A stretch of DNA of 13,184 bases from CAYPZL01 sp964415045 (GCA_964415045.1 CAYPZL010000163.1:1-13184); one strand, 5' to 3'; counted from the stretch's first letter, positions 1-7,900 are shown. Notes: a model not told the origin generated them from the letters alone. Made by a program: numbers and translations.

Positions 1-17
1 GGCCCCTTTTAGGGGCC
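1..17 (+). terminator. Hairpin, probable terminator of the upstream locus
   Basis: The first bases form a perfect 7-bp stem (GGCCCCT/AGGGGCC) with a 3-nt loop. The stem may extend to the left of the window. It is followed by a weakly pyrimidine-rich stretch rather than a clean T run. It most likely ends a transcript that comes from outside the window, but the missing left flank prevents certainty. Confidence 0.45.
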
Positions 18-25
18 TTCCTCAT

Positions 26-46
26 ACCACCGGCTATGCCGGTGGT
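26..46. repeat. Perfect 9-bp inverted repeat, REP-like or terminator hairpin
   Basis: The arms ACCACCGGC and GCCGGTGGT are perfect complements around a TAT loop. The hairpin lies 9 nt after the first hairpin and 25 nt before the GH5 remnant. No T run follows. GC-rich hairpins of this shape occur as REP-like elements in bacteria, so it could be a dispersed repeat; copy number cannot be judged from one window. Confidence 0.45.
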
Positions 47-71
47 CTTGATTGTGGGGGCGGAGAATGAC

Positions 72-457
72 ATGATGCGATACGCAATGGTCGTGATGAT
101 CGCGTTATCGATAGTCGTCTCTGCTCCGGCAGATCAGAGCGCAGCGCGTTCGAGATTCGGCGCGGGATTAATATCAGTCACTGGCTTTCGCAGAGTGGGC
201 GGCGCGGGGCGGATCGGCGGGAGTGGTTCACGGAGAAGGACGTTAAACTGATTGCGTCGCTGGGCTTCGACCACATCCGGCTGCCCGTCGATGAAGAGCG
301 GCTCTGGGACGAGGCCGGCGGCAAGGAGCCGGAAGCCTTCGAGTTGTTGCACAAAGCCATTGGCTGGGCCAACTGGGACTACAAGGGCGGCTTCGGCATC
401 GTCGCCCGCGACGGCAGCCCCGACCGCGTGTTCCTCGACGTCCTCCTCGGACGATAG
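72..457 (+). pseudogene. Glycoside hydrolase family 5 (cellulase-like) remnant, frameshifted and internally deleted
   Basis: A start at 72 has a good ribosome site (GCGGAG at 60-65, 6-nt gap) and encodes a signal peptide (MMRYAMVVMIALSIVVSAPA). The mature domain continues in another frame (codons from about position 143 to the TAG at 455-457). It reads AFEIRRGINISHWLSQ, then GFDHIRLPVDEERLW, which is the N-terminal strand and conserved Arg region of GH5. It then jumps directly from LLHKAIGW to ANWDYKGGFGIV, which is the last beta strand and C-terminus of the same fold. Some 200 or more residues are missing, including the NEP acid/base Glu and the nucleophile Glu. The join keeps the frame. With the frameshift between signal peptide and mature part, the gene cannot make an active enzyme. 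There is no ATG in the mature frame. An assembly error is the main alternative. Confidence 0.8.
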
Positions 458-592
458 CCCCACGAACACGGCGCACAACGTCTCAGCGGACGCAAGGGAA
501 CGTATCTCCGCCAACCCCGCCGGGGAGTTTGAATCACGGGGGTGGGGGTTGCGTCTATTGAATGAGCGGTTGGGGATCGGGCGCGGATGTGG

Positions 593-1969
593 TTAGAGCG
601 TTGAGCCGATTACGCCGTCGCGAGCGTTCTGCTCGATCCTGACCGTGACGAGATCGTTGTTATCGGGCCTGGGGGCCGAATGGTTGAGATAGACCATGAA
701 GTATCGCTCGGCCCGACCGGCCGGGCGGCCGTTGGCGGTTTCGACGAGGACCTGGGCGGTCTCGCCGAGGAATCGCTCGCGAAACCGGCTCTGCAGCTCC
801 AGGTCGATGTCCCGGAGGATCTGGGACCGCTCTTTCACAATTTGGGATTGCACCCTGTCCGGCATTTTGGCCGCCGCGGTTCCCCGGCGGGGCGAAAACG
901 TGAAGACGTGCATCTTGGCGAAAGCGACCTCGCGCGCCAGGCGAACGGTCTGCTGGAAGTCGGCGTCCGTCTCAGAAGGGAAACCGACGATAATATCGGT
1001 CGTGATGGCAGGGCGGTCGAGGTGGCTGTTGATGAGGTCCACCTTGGCGCGGAACTCGTCGGCGGTATAGGGCCGGCACATGCGCCCGAGCACGCGGTCC
1101 GAGCCGGATTGCAGTGACAAGTGCAGATGAGGCATGATGTTACGGTGCGCTGCGAACACGTCGAGCAGGCGCTCCGTGACATCAACCGGGTCGAGAGAGC
1201 TGAGTCTGATCCGCGGCAGGTCCGGAATGCGAGCGACCCTCTCGAGCAGACCGGGCAAATGCTCGTCCTCCGGGCCCTCCGACCGGCGCCGACGCACCGT
1301 GGAACGGCCATAAGCCCCGACGTGAACGCCGGTTAGGACAATCTCCTTATGCCCGGCGGCGACCAGAGCAGCCGCCTCGGCCAGCACCTTATCGGGCCTT
1401 TTACTGCGAACTTCCGGACGCGTGTACGGTATAATGCAATAGGAACAAAACGAATCGCAGCCATCCTGGATCTTCAGAAACGCCCGGGTGTGGCCTTGAA
1501 ATGAAGTAAGTGCCGGCAATTCCTGAGGCGGAGCTAAGTCTTTTTTGCACTTGACTTTGGGACTTATTTCTGGTCTAATGGCAGCATCTGGGCACTGTAC
1601 GGGCCTTAGTGAATCTGGGGTGGTTGATTCAGCACTTACCAGGAAATTCAGGGTGGTGGCGAGCTGGCATCGGTCCTTGACAACATGAATATTCTCTCGG
1701 TCGGCCTTGAACTCGTCTGTTGGGACCGCCGGCAGGCACCCGCAAACGACCACGGCCTTGGGACGGTGTTTCCGGGCCCGACGGATGCACCGGCGGCTCT
1801 TGGCCGAGGCGGTGTGTGTGACGCAACAGGTGTTGACGACCACCAGATCCGGGGCCTCGGTGACATCGACGAAGCGGAGCCCCAACGTCGTGAGAAGAGC
1901 GCGAATTTGCTGGCTTTCGTATTGGTTAACTTTACAGCCCAGTGTTAATATAGAAAAACTCTTTAGCAT
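593..1969 (-). CDS. mtaB: tRNA t6A37 methylthiotransferase MtaB (radical SAM)
   Basis: MtaB adds a methylthio group to C2 of N6-threonylcarbamoyladenosine at position 37 of ANN-decoding tRNAs, using two iron-sulfur clusters. The 458-residue length fits the family. The N-terminal MTTase domain has its three cluster cysteines: C12 (GCKVNQYES), C48 (NTCCVT) and C78 (CGCLP). The radical SAM domain has CxxxCxxC at C171, C175 and C178 (CDSFCSYC), followed by LTGVHVGAYG, which favours MtaB over MiaB or RimO. The last 60 or so residues look like a TRAM RNA-binding domain. A linker at about 110-155 is less conserved. The gene is divergent from the pilM operon. No Shine-Dalgarno sequence precedes the ATG, and a predicted promoter would start the mRNA at or next to the ATG. 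Function is confident. Confidence 0.93.
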   Translation of the reverse strand: MLKSFSILTLGCKVNQYESQQIRALLTTLGLRFVDVTEAPDLVVVNTCCVTHTASAKSRRCIRRARKHRPKAVVVCGCLPAVPTDEFKADRENIHVVKDRCQLATTLNFLVSAESTTPDSLRPVQCPDAAIRPEISPKVKCKKDLAPPQELPALTSFQGHTRAFLKIQDGCDSFCSYCIIPYTRPEVRSKRPDKVLAEAAALVAAGHKEIVLTGVHVGAYGRSTVRRRRSEGPEDEHLPGLLERVARIPDLPRIRLSSLDPVDVTERLLDVFAAHRNIMPHLHLSLQSGSDRVLGRMCRPYTADEFRAKVDLINSHLDRPAITTDIIVGFPSETDADFQQTVRLAREVAFAKMHVFTFSPRRGTAAAKMPDRVQSQIVKERSQILRDIDLELQSRFRERFLGETAQVLVETANGRPAGRAERYFMVYLNHSAPRPDNNDLVTVRIEQNARDGVIGSTL

Positions 1970-1970
1970 A

Positions 1971-1979
1971 TGGTATAAT
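1971..1979 (+). promoter_or_regulatory. Extended -10 promoter of the pilM operon
   Basis: TGGTATAAT is a perfect TGn-TATAAT extended -10 box. No good -35 is seen at 16-18 nt upstream, which is normal for extended -10 promoters. The predicted start is near 1986, giving a leader of about 62 nt to the ATG at 2048. The same TGGTATAAT occurs in the predicted pseudopilin promoter (11150-11142, minus strand). Confidence 0.55.
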
Positions 1980-2005
1980 CTAAGGCTATTGAGAGCTGTT
2001 TACAA
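1977..2005 (-). promoter_or_regulatory. Predicted mtaB promoter overlapping the pilM -10 box
   Basis: On the minus strand TTGTAA (2005-2000) is separated by exactly 17 nt from TAGATT (1982-1977); each matches the sigma-70 consensus at 4 of 6 positions. Transcription would begin near 1970, at or one base before the mtaB ATG at 1969. This agrees with the lack of a ribosome binding site. The -10 shares bases 1977-1979 with the -10 of the opposite promoter, so the two polymerases could not bind at once. Confidence 0.4.
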
Positions 2006-2035
2006 GACTCGTGGATACTACGCAGATCGATTGGC

Positions 2036-2041
2036 GGGAGG
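2036..2041 (+). promoter_or_regulatory. Ribosome binding site of the PilM-PilN-like gene
   Basis: GGGAGG lies 6 nt before the ATG at 2048 and fixes that start. It is the clearest Shine-Dalgarno sequence in this operon; the two downstream genes have weaker ones. Confidence 0.7.
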
Positions 2042-2047
2042 TTCGTC

Positions 2048-4294
2048 ATGGCAGCAGCATCGGATGCGATTTGGGCGATTGACCTGGGCAACCATTCCCT
2101 CAAGGCCCTCCATCTCATGGTGGCCGGAGATGTGGTTCAGGTCATCGGCTTCGATCATATTCCGCACAGCAAGATTCTCTCGGTCGGCGGTATCAGTGCG
2201 GCCGAGAAGGAGGAACTCATCGCCATTGCATTGCGGCAGTTCGTGCAGCGCAATGAGGTGGATTACGACCCTCTGATCGTCTCGGTGCCGAGCCAGAACA
2301 GCTTCGCGCGGTTTGTAACGCTGCCGCCGGTGGAGCAGAAGCGGCTTCCGGAAATCGTGCAATTCGAGGCGGCCCAGCAGATCCCGTTCGACATGAGCGA
2401 GGTGCAATGGGACTACCAGCTCATGAGCGAGGAGGACGAGCCCGAGAAGAAGGTGGGCATCTTTGCGATCAAGAACGAGGTGGTGGACGGGGTATTGGAG
2501 CACCTGGAGCGGGAAGACCTGCAAGTGAGCTTCGTGCAGATCACGCCGATGGCGTTGTACAACTACCTTCTGTTCGACCGGCCGGACCTGGTCCGTTCCG
2601 ATAAGCGCGCCACCGTGATCGTCAACGTCGGCGCCGACGGTACCGACCTGGTCGTCTGTACCGCTTCGGGCGTGTGGCAGCGTTTCATCGTGATGGGCGG
2701 CAACGCGTTCACGAAGGCCATCGCCGAGACGTTCAAACTGAACCTCGAGAAGGCTGAGAAGCTCAAGCGCACCGCCCCGATGAGCAAGTACGCCCGCCAG
2801 ATCTTCCAGGCCATGCGACCGGTATTTACCGAGTGGGCCTCGGAAATCCAGCGGTCGCTGGGGTTCTACACCAGCTCGAACCCGGACGTGAAGCTGTCCC
2901 GGGTCGTCGCCATGGGAGGCGGCACCAGGCTGCGCGGTCTGCTCAAGTATCTCCAGCAGACGCTGCAAATCCCGGTGGAGAAGCCGGATGCGTTCAAACG
3001 CATGGCGATCGCGCCGGGCCTGTCCAGCGCCAAGTTCCATGAGAGCGTCGCGGATTTCGGCGTCGTCTACGGCCTGGGTTTGCAGGGTCTGGGCATGGCG
3101 CGAATCGAGAGCAACCTGTTGCCCAAGAGCGTCGCGCGGTCCATGGCCTGGGCGAGCAAGACGAAGTACTTCCTCGGAGCAGCCATACTGCTCCTGGCGG
3201 TCATGCTGATGTGCCTGGGACGGGTCGGTTTGGATCGCATCGCCTACGCCCGCAATGAGAGCGTGCGGAGCATGAACAAGAGCGTCGTCAACCACGCCGA
3301 CAGCAGGATCAAGGCTGCCGGGCAGCTTGAGCAGCGGGAATCGGAGTTCGCCGAGCGTATCAAGAAGCAACTCGAGCAATTCAAATACCGCGACACGGTC
3401 CCCGGTCTCCATGAGCTGCTCATCTCGGCCCTTCCCAATGCCCGGAACAACCCGGAACAGCGGGCCCTCTACGAGGCGTTCGAGGCCGGAGACGTGCAGT
3501 CGGTCATGGAAATTCCGCGCCGGGAGAGAAAGCAGCTCTTCATTACGAATCTGTCGATTTATTACTCGGACGATCTGGCGACCGCCCAGTTCGGCGAGAC
3601 GGCGATGATGCGCAAGGACGCCATGATGCAGATGGCCGCCGGCGAGGCGGGGGGGGGCTACGAAGACGAAATGGCCAGCATGCTGGAGCTCTACGGCGAG
3701 GAATACATGAGGCAAATGGGCTTCGGCGAAACCGCTGAAGAAGACAAACACCCGGGTTTCATCGTAAGTGTCGTCGGTTACAGCCCCTACAAGGACATTG
3801 GCGCATTGCTCGATCCGCCCAATGTCAAGGACGACCCCAGCCAGTGGGGCTTCATGACGCGAATGGAGAACCTGGACGAGTTTATCGATGCGAACAGCCC
3901 GTTTCAGTTGTACAGCCGGGAGGCCACGCATTTCCGGCTGAGGAAGGGTGTCGTGGACCTCGAACAAGACGTGCCCATGGGCGTCGGTGTCATGGAGATT
4001 ATCCCCGACGAGGGCAGTGGGAAAACCTCGTCGCCGGGCGCCCGGACGGGTATGGCCTACGGATTCATCACCTCCGGCACCCAGATTCTCGTGGATCCGA
4101 TGACCCGGGAACGCATCAGCGCCAAGGCCGTAACGGATCAGTTCGGCAAGCCCAGGTATGACGGCATGGGCAAGCCTATCCTGGAGGTGTACGACAGCTG
4201 GTTCTCTCTGGATTTCAAGCTGGAATGGACGGACGCTCCTACGGACACCGATAGCGGCGCAAGCACAACCGGCACGACTTCCGGTCGATATTAG
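2048..4294 (+). CDS. PilM-like actin-fold ATPase fused to a PilN-like membrane segment
   Basis: Residues 1-350 are a PilM (competence protein A) actin-like domain: nucleotide-binding motifs IDLGNHSLK (11-19), VNVGADGTD (192-200) and VAMGGGTRLRG (287-297), plus the EKAEKLKRT helix (234-242). PilM sits on the cytoplasmic face of type IV pilus and secretion machines and binds the short N-terminal peptide of PilN. Here, directly after the actin fold, comes ESNLLPKS (354-361), which resembles the INLLP start of PilN. A transmembrane helix follows at about 374-391, then a helical, probably coiled-coil stretch (about 400-445) and a periplasmic region to 748 with two FxVxxxxYS-like strands (LFITNLSIYYS at 497-507, FIVSVVGYSP at 571-580). 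A Met-rich acidic insert spans about 518-566. At 748 residues it is about twice the usual PilM length, consistent with a PilM-PilN fusion. A tract of nine G (3649-3657) lies in frame. PilM assignment is firm, PilN inferred. Confidence 0.85.
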   Translation: MAAASDAIWAIDLGNHSLKALHLMVAGDVVQVIGFDHIPHSKILSVGGISAAEKEELIAIALRQFVQRNEVDYDPLIVSVPSQNSFARFVTLPPVEQKRLPEIVQFEAAQQIPFDMSEVQWDYQLMSEEDEPEKKVGIFAIKNEVVDGVLEHLEREDLQVSFVQITPMALYNYLLFDRPDLVRSDKRATVIVNVGADGTDLVVCTASGVWQRFIVMGGNAFTKAIAETFKLNLEKAEKLKRTAPMSKYARQIFQAMRPVFTEWASEIQRSLGFYTSSNPDVKLSRVVAMGGGTRLRGLLKYLQQTLQIPVEKPDAFKRMAIAPGLSSAKFHESVADFGVVYGLGLQGLGMARIESNLLPKSVARSMAWASKTKYFLGAAILLLAVMLMCLGRVGLDRIAYARNESVRSMNKSVVNHADSRIKAAGQLEQRESEFAERIKKQLEQFKYRDTVPGLHELLISALPNARNNPEQRALYEAFEAGDVQSVMEIPRRERKQLFITNLSIYYSDDLATAQFGETAMMRKDAMMQMAAGEAGGGYEDEMASMLELYGEEYMRQMGFGETAEEDKHPGFIVSVVGYSPYKDIGALLDPPNVKDDPSQWGFMTRMENLDEFIDANSPFQLYSREATHFRLRKGVVDLEQDVPMGVGVMEIIPDEGSGKTSSPGARTGMAYGFITSGTQILVDPMTRERISAKAVTDQFGKPRYDGMGKPILEVYDSWFSLDFKLEWTDAPTDTDSGASTTGTTSGRY

Positions 4295-4324
4295 AGCAGG
4301 GCAGGTACAGGCAGGTAACCTACG

Positions 4325-5665
4325 ATGGACAAACCGAATATCGATATCAAGAACATTCTCAGCAAGCTGAGCTTCCTGAAGAACAACCTCACGCTCATGG
4401 TGCCGATCTTCATCGCGATCGTGGCGGTGTTGCTGCTGATTCCCACGCACATCCTCAGTGGCAAGCTGCGCAGCACCGTGGAACAGGAAAGCGCGCGTAT
4501 CGCCCAGCGGATCGACGGCCTGATGAGACAGGTGGACGAGGTCGCGCTGGACCAGGCCTTCGATGAGTACATCGACGCCTACGCTCGCGACGCGAATCAG
4601 ATCGAAGCCATCGCGCTGCAGTGCACGCAGCGTGAATTGCTCAGCTACCGGATATTTCCTGACACGAATGAGAGTTCGACGTTGCTCTTCGAGCAGTTTG
4701 GCCGGCGGTACACCGGCGGTCTGGAGAATCTGCTGGCGGGCCTGGAGATCGCCGAACCGCCGACGGATTCGGAAATCGAGGTTGCTTTGCAGAGCGCGCC
4801 GCGGTCACCTTACGCGTCCTCACGCCGGCCCATGATGAACCTGTCCCGACCGTCGCGCTCCGGTCAGCGAGGCCGGCGCTACTCGTCCTTCGGGATGGTT
4901 GGTACCGACCGCAAGATCGTCGACACCATCTGTCTGGAGAAGGCGCAGGCAGGCAAGCTGTACGCCAGTCCGGTGAATCTGGGCGGCTACACGTACTGGG
5001 GTGACTGGGTGTTCGAGACCCGCGATGACGCGTATCTGGATTGCTGGTACTGGCAGTTGGGCTACTGGGTGATCGAGGACGTGTTGGCCTCCGTTGGCAA
5101 TATCAATGCCGACGCCACCAGCGTGCTGGATGCCCCGGTGAAACGGCTGATGAGTGTGGAGTTCGTCCTGAAAACAGCGGGCCGAAGCGTGCGGCGCCGC
5201 CCGCGCGGATCGATGCGTGGCCGTCGCAGAAGAACGGCCGACGCCAAGGACTATCCGACCTACGTCAAGAGTGCCAAGGACGGCATGACCACGCCCTGCA
5301 CCGGACGATACACCAACGAGGAGTTGGAAGTGATCCACTTCGACGTGCGGCTCGTCGTGGCGGCGAAGGACGTCCTGGCGTTTATGGAAGAGTTGTGCAG
5401 TGCCAAAGAGCACACGTTCCGGGGCTGGTACGGGGACGAGCCCGCAAAGAAATACCGGCACAACCAGATCACCGTCCTTGAAAGCAGTATAAGTCCGGTC
5501 GAGCAGACGGACTACCAGCACGATATGTATCGCTACGGGGACGATCCGGTGGTGGACCTGGATTTGATCTGTGAGTACATCTTCCAGAAGGCGGCCTACG
5601 AGGACGTCAAGCCGCAGCAGGTCAAGGACGATCAGCTCGGCGAGGGAGATACGGGAAGACGATAG
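4325..5665 (+). CDS. PilO-like single-pass membrane protein of the pilus/secretion platform
   Basis: The 446-residue product has a short cytoplasmic N-terminus, one transmembrane helix at about 23-44 (LMVPIFIAIVAVLLLIP), then a helical stretch (45-100) likely to form a coiled coil, then a periplasmic domain. That topology, and its place just after the PilM-PilN-like gene (30-nt gap), match PilO, which pairs with PilN. I see no decisive PilO motif, and it is about twice the usual PilO length. Unusual parts are two Arg-rich, Ser/Gly-containing stretches (about 166-186 and 287-303) and a Trp/Tyr-rich segment (223-249, YWGDW and CWYWQLGYW). The ribosome site is weak (GCAGGT at 4311-4316). Next gene starts 39 nt downstream. 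Alternatives are a planctomycete-specific platform protein. The role is inferred from context. Confidence 0.6.
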   Translation: MDKPNIDIKNILSKLSFLKNNLTLMVPIFIAIVAVLLLIPTHILSGKLRSTVEQESARIAQRIDGLMRQVDEVALDQAFDEYIDAYARDANQIEAIALQCTQRELLSYRIFPDTNESSTLLFEQFGRRYTGGLENLLAGLEIAEPPTDSEIEVALQSAPRSPYASSRRPMMNLSRPSRSGQRGRRYSSFGMVGTDRKIVDTICLEKAQAGKLYASPVNLGGYTYWGDWVFETRDDAYLDCWYWQLGYWVIEDVLASVGNINADATSVLDAPVKRLMSVEFVLKTAGRSVRRRPRGSMRGRRRRTADAKDYPTYVKSAKDGMTTPCTGRYTNEELEVIHFDVRLVVAAKDVLAFMEELCSAKEHTFRGWYGDEPAKKYRHNQITVLESSISPVEQTDYQHDMYRYGDDPVVDLDLICEYIFQKAAYEDVKPQQVKDDQLGEGDTGRR

Positions 5666-5704
5666 AACAGCGTACTTGGGTCTTGGGTAATAACGGGATA
5701 AGCC

Positions 5705-7900
5705 ATGCGCGACATCTTGAAGAAGATCGGCATCTTTTGTGAGAACCACGTCGAGAAGATCGTTCTTGTGATTGTGGGCCTGGTTTGCATCTGGCTCTTC
5801 TTCACGCGGGTGACCTTCAGCCCCAACGTCGTGTCGGTTGGAGACAAGACGTTCAGTCCGGGGCAGATTGACGCCTACATCAAGGAGAAAGCGGACGAGC
5901 TTCAGCAGCGGCTCTCCGGCGGCAGCGGGCCGGGGACGGCCGAGAAGCTCTACACGCCGCGCCTCACCGGGCCGATCGGTCCCAACGATCCGGTGAATGT
6001 TCTCGGGCGTCCGTTGCCCCGGGGCTTTGCCGGCGTGTTCGATTCGCCGCTGGGTTTCCTCGATCTGGACGCCGTGCTGCCGCTGCCCAGCCGCGGGGGC
6101 GCGGGCCGATTTCTCGCCAAGTACACCCTCCCGCAGGTCGGAAGCGTTACGAACGTGGCGGCCAATCACATCCGGGCCGCGGCCTGGGTCCCGTTGCAGG
6201 AAGTGACCCCGGAGACGACGTATGACGATTCTGAAGTGGAACCCAACGACATCGATCTGGTGACCGTCGAGGCGCAATTCGACGTCGCGGCGTTGTACCG
6301 TCAGTTCCACGCCCACTTTGCCGGGGAGGAAGTGGCCAAGGACGAGTGGCGCGATCCGTGTCTGGCGGACCCCATTTTTGCCGCCGTCCAGTTGCAAAGG
6401 CAGACGCTCCTGCCCGATGGGACGTGGACTCCCTGGCAGGAAGTCCGGCGCACCCGGGTGGACCCGTATCAAGAGCTTTTCCAGTCGCTCGATCGCGTGG
6501 AGGACCTGCCGCCCGGCGGCGTTGAGGTCCGGTTGATGCAATTCGATCGCAAAGACATCACCATGCAGCTTCTCCAGCCGGAGGCCTATCAGATCGCTTC
6601 AGCGGAGGAGGAGTGGTTTCCACCGAGCTACTATGACAAGTTCAAGGCCATGCAAAAGAAAGTCCAGATGGAGGAGCGGCGCAAGGAACGGGAGGAAAAG
6701 CAGAAGCAACTGGAACAGGACAGTGGCCGACGCCGCAGCGCAACGGGAGCGATCGGACGCGACCGGGGGACCACTGGCGCCGGCGGGCGCTATCGCTCCA
6801 CCCGGACCGGAGGCGGCGCAGGCGATACGATGTACAGCCGCGGCCGCTCGCGCGGTCGAAACGACCGCACCGGAGTGCCGGGAACCGATCCGCGCAGCCG
6901 TTCGGGTCGACGGGGACGAACGGGCGCCGAAGACCCGATGTACGGCGATATGTATATGAATCCCGACGGGCAGGGTGGCCGCCCGGCGCCATCGACCGAC
7001 GAGGTCTACTACGAATTCGCCGAGAAGCTCATGAACTATGCCACGGACCTGGCCAAGCTGGACGAACCGCTGTTGTTCTGGGCGATGGATGATTCGGTCG
7101 AGCCCGGCAACACGTATCGGTATCGCGTTCGCATCGGTGTGTTCAATCCGGTGGCCGGGACCGATCGTCTGGCCGAAGAGGACGCCGACAAGAAGAATCA
7201 GGTCATCCTGTGGAGCGATTTCTCCGAGGTGACCGAGCCGCAGAGGATTCCGGAGATGTTGTACCTGTTCGCCAAGGACGTGCAGGAGCAAACGAAGACC
7301 GCCGTGGTCGAGGTGGCTCGGTACACGTTGGGCTATTGGCGCAGCGAAGATTTCAAAGTCAAACCCGGGGAAGTCATCGGCAAGGAAATGGAGCCCGAGG
7401 TCAAGGAAGACAAGCGATCGCCTCGTCTGGCAACGGCCGGACGCATCACCGACCCGTTGTACGCTCGCGGCATGGGTATGAACGCGGGCGTGGGCCTGGG
7501 AATGCCGAACCCGCGGGGCCCGATGGGCCCGGATGAGGTCTATATGCCGGAGATCATCGATTATCGCACCGGCAGGGTGCTCGTGGACCTCGTGCAGGTC
7601 AACGACTGGGGCACCCCTCCGAACCTCCAGCCGCGCGGCTACCACGAAATGCTGTACACCACCGACGGCCTGACCATCGAGCACATGCCCGTCAAGAGCG
7701 CGAACTGGCCCAAGGATCTGCTGGCGACGTACCAGTACGTCGCCTCGGAGAAGCGCAAGGAGCCGCAGCCGTTCCGCGACTTCAAGAAGGGCGGCCTGCG
7801 CGGTCGCGGCGGGCGCGGGCGCGGAGGCATGATGGATGGCTACGAAGGCATGGACGGCATGTACGACGAAATGATGTATATGCAGGACGGGCTCTACTGA
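5705..7900 (+). CDS. Large single-pass membrane protein with Arg/Gly-rich disordered regions, third gene of the pilus-type operon
   Basis: I do not recognise a named family over the whole length. A short basic N-terminus is followed by one membrane helix at about 18-34 (EKIVLVIVGLVCIWLFF), so most of the 731 residues would be periplasmic. A charged helix, possibly coiled coil, covers about 308-340 (KKVQMEERRKEREEKQKQLE). Residues about 341-408 are an Arg/Gly/Ser/Thr-rich low-complexity region. Residues 466-483 (EPGNTYRYRVRIGVFNPV) look like a fibronectin-III-type strand pair. The tail is RGG-rich (about 697-708) and then Met/Gly/Tyr/Asp-rich, with similar Met/Tyr-rich wording at 411-418 (PMYGDMYM) and 722-728 (EMMYMQD). 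The ribosome site is weak. Being last in the operon before a strong terminator suggests a structural partner of the PilM/N/O-like platform, perhaps in the position of PilP. That role is inference only. Confidence 0.55.
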   Translation: MRDILKKIGIFCENHVEKIVLVIVGLVCIWLFFTRVTFSPNVVSVGDKTFSPGQIDAYIKEKADELQQRLSGGSGPGTAEKLYTPRLTGPIGPNDPVNVLGRPLPRGFAGVFDSPLGFLDLDAVLPLPSRGGAGRFLAKYTLPQVGSVTNVAANHIRAAAWVPLQEVTPETTYDDSEVEPNDIDLVTVEAQFDVAALYRQFHAHFAGEEVAKDEWRDPCLADPIFAAVQLQRQTLLPDGTWTPWQEVRRTRVDPYQELFQSLDRVEDLPPGGVEVRLMQFDRKDITMQLLQPEAYQIASAEEEWFPPSYYDKFKAMQKKVQMEERRKEREEKQKQLEQDSGRRRSATGAIGRDRGTTGAGGRYRSTRTGGGAGDTMYSRGRSRGRNDRTGVPGTDPRSRSGRRGRTGAEDPMYGDMYMNPDGQGGRPAPSTDEVYYEFAEKLMNYATDLAKLDEPLLFWAMDDSVEPGNTYRYRVRIGVFNPVAGTDRLAEEDADKKNQVILWSDFSEVTEPQRIPEMLYLFAKDVQEQTKTAVVEVARYTLGYWRSEDFKVKPGEVIGKEMEPEVKEDKRSPRLATAGRITDPLYARGMGMNAGVGLGMPNPRGPMGPDEVYMPEIIDYRTGRVLVDLVQVNDWGTPPNLQPRGYHEMLYTTDGLTIEHMPVKSANWPKDLLATYQYVASEKRKEPQPFRDFKKGGLRGRGGRGRGGMMDGYEGMDGMYDEMMYMQDGLY

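Noticed and set aside
511..530. CCCCG/CGGGG small hairpin as a terminator after mtaB or the GH5 remnant
   Set aside because: The stem is short with almost no loop and no real T run on either strand; too weak to call.
2018..4450. 810-codon open frame on the minus strand opposite the PilM-PilN-like gene
   Set aside because: The plus frame has clear PilM motifs and a ribosome site. The minus frame is His/Leu/Arg/Asp-rich with no recognisable domain, as expected opposite a GC-rich gene with few stop-forming codons.
4820..6541. 573-codon minus-strand frame spanning the second and third operon genes
   Set aside because: It crosses the junction of two well-formed plus-strand membrane protein genes, has biased His/Arg/Pro composition, no ribosome site and no domain.
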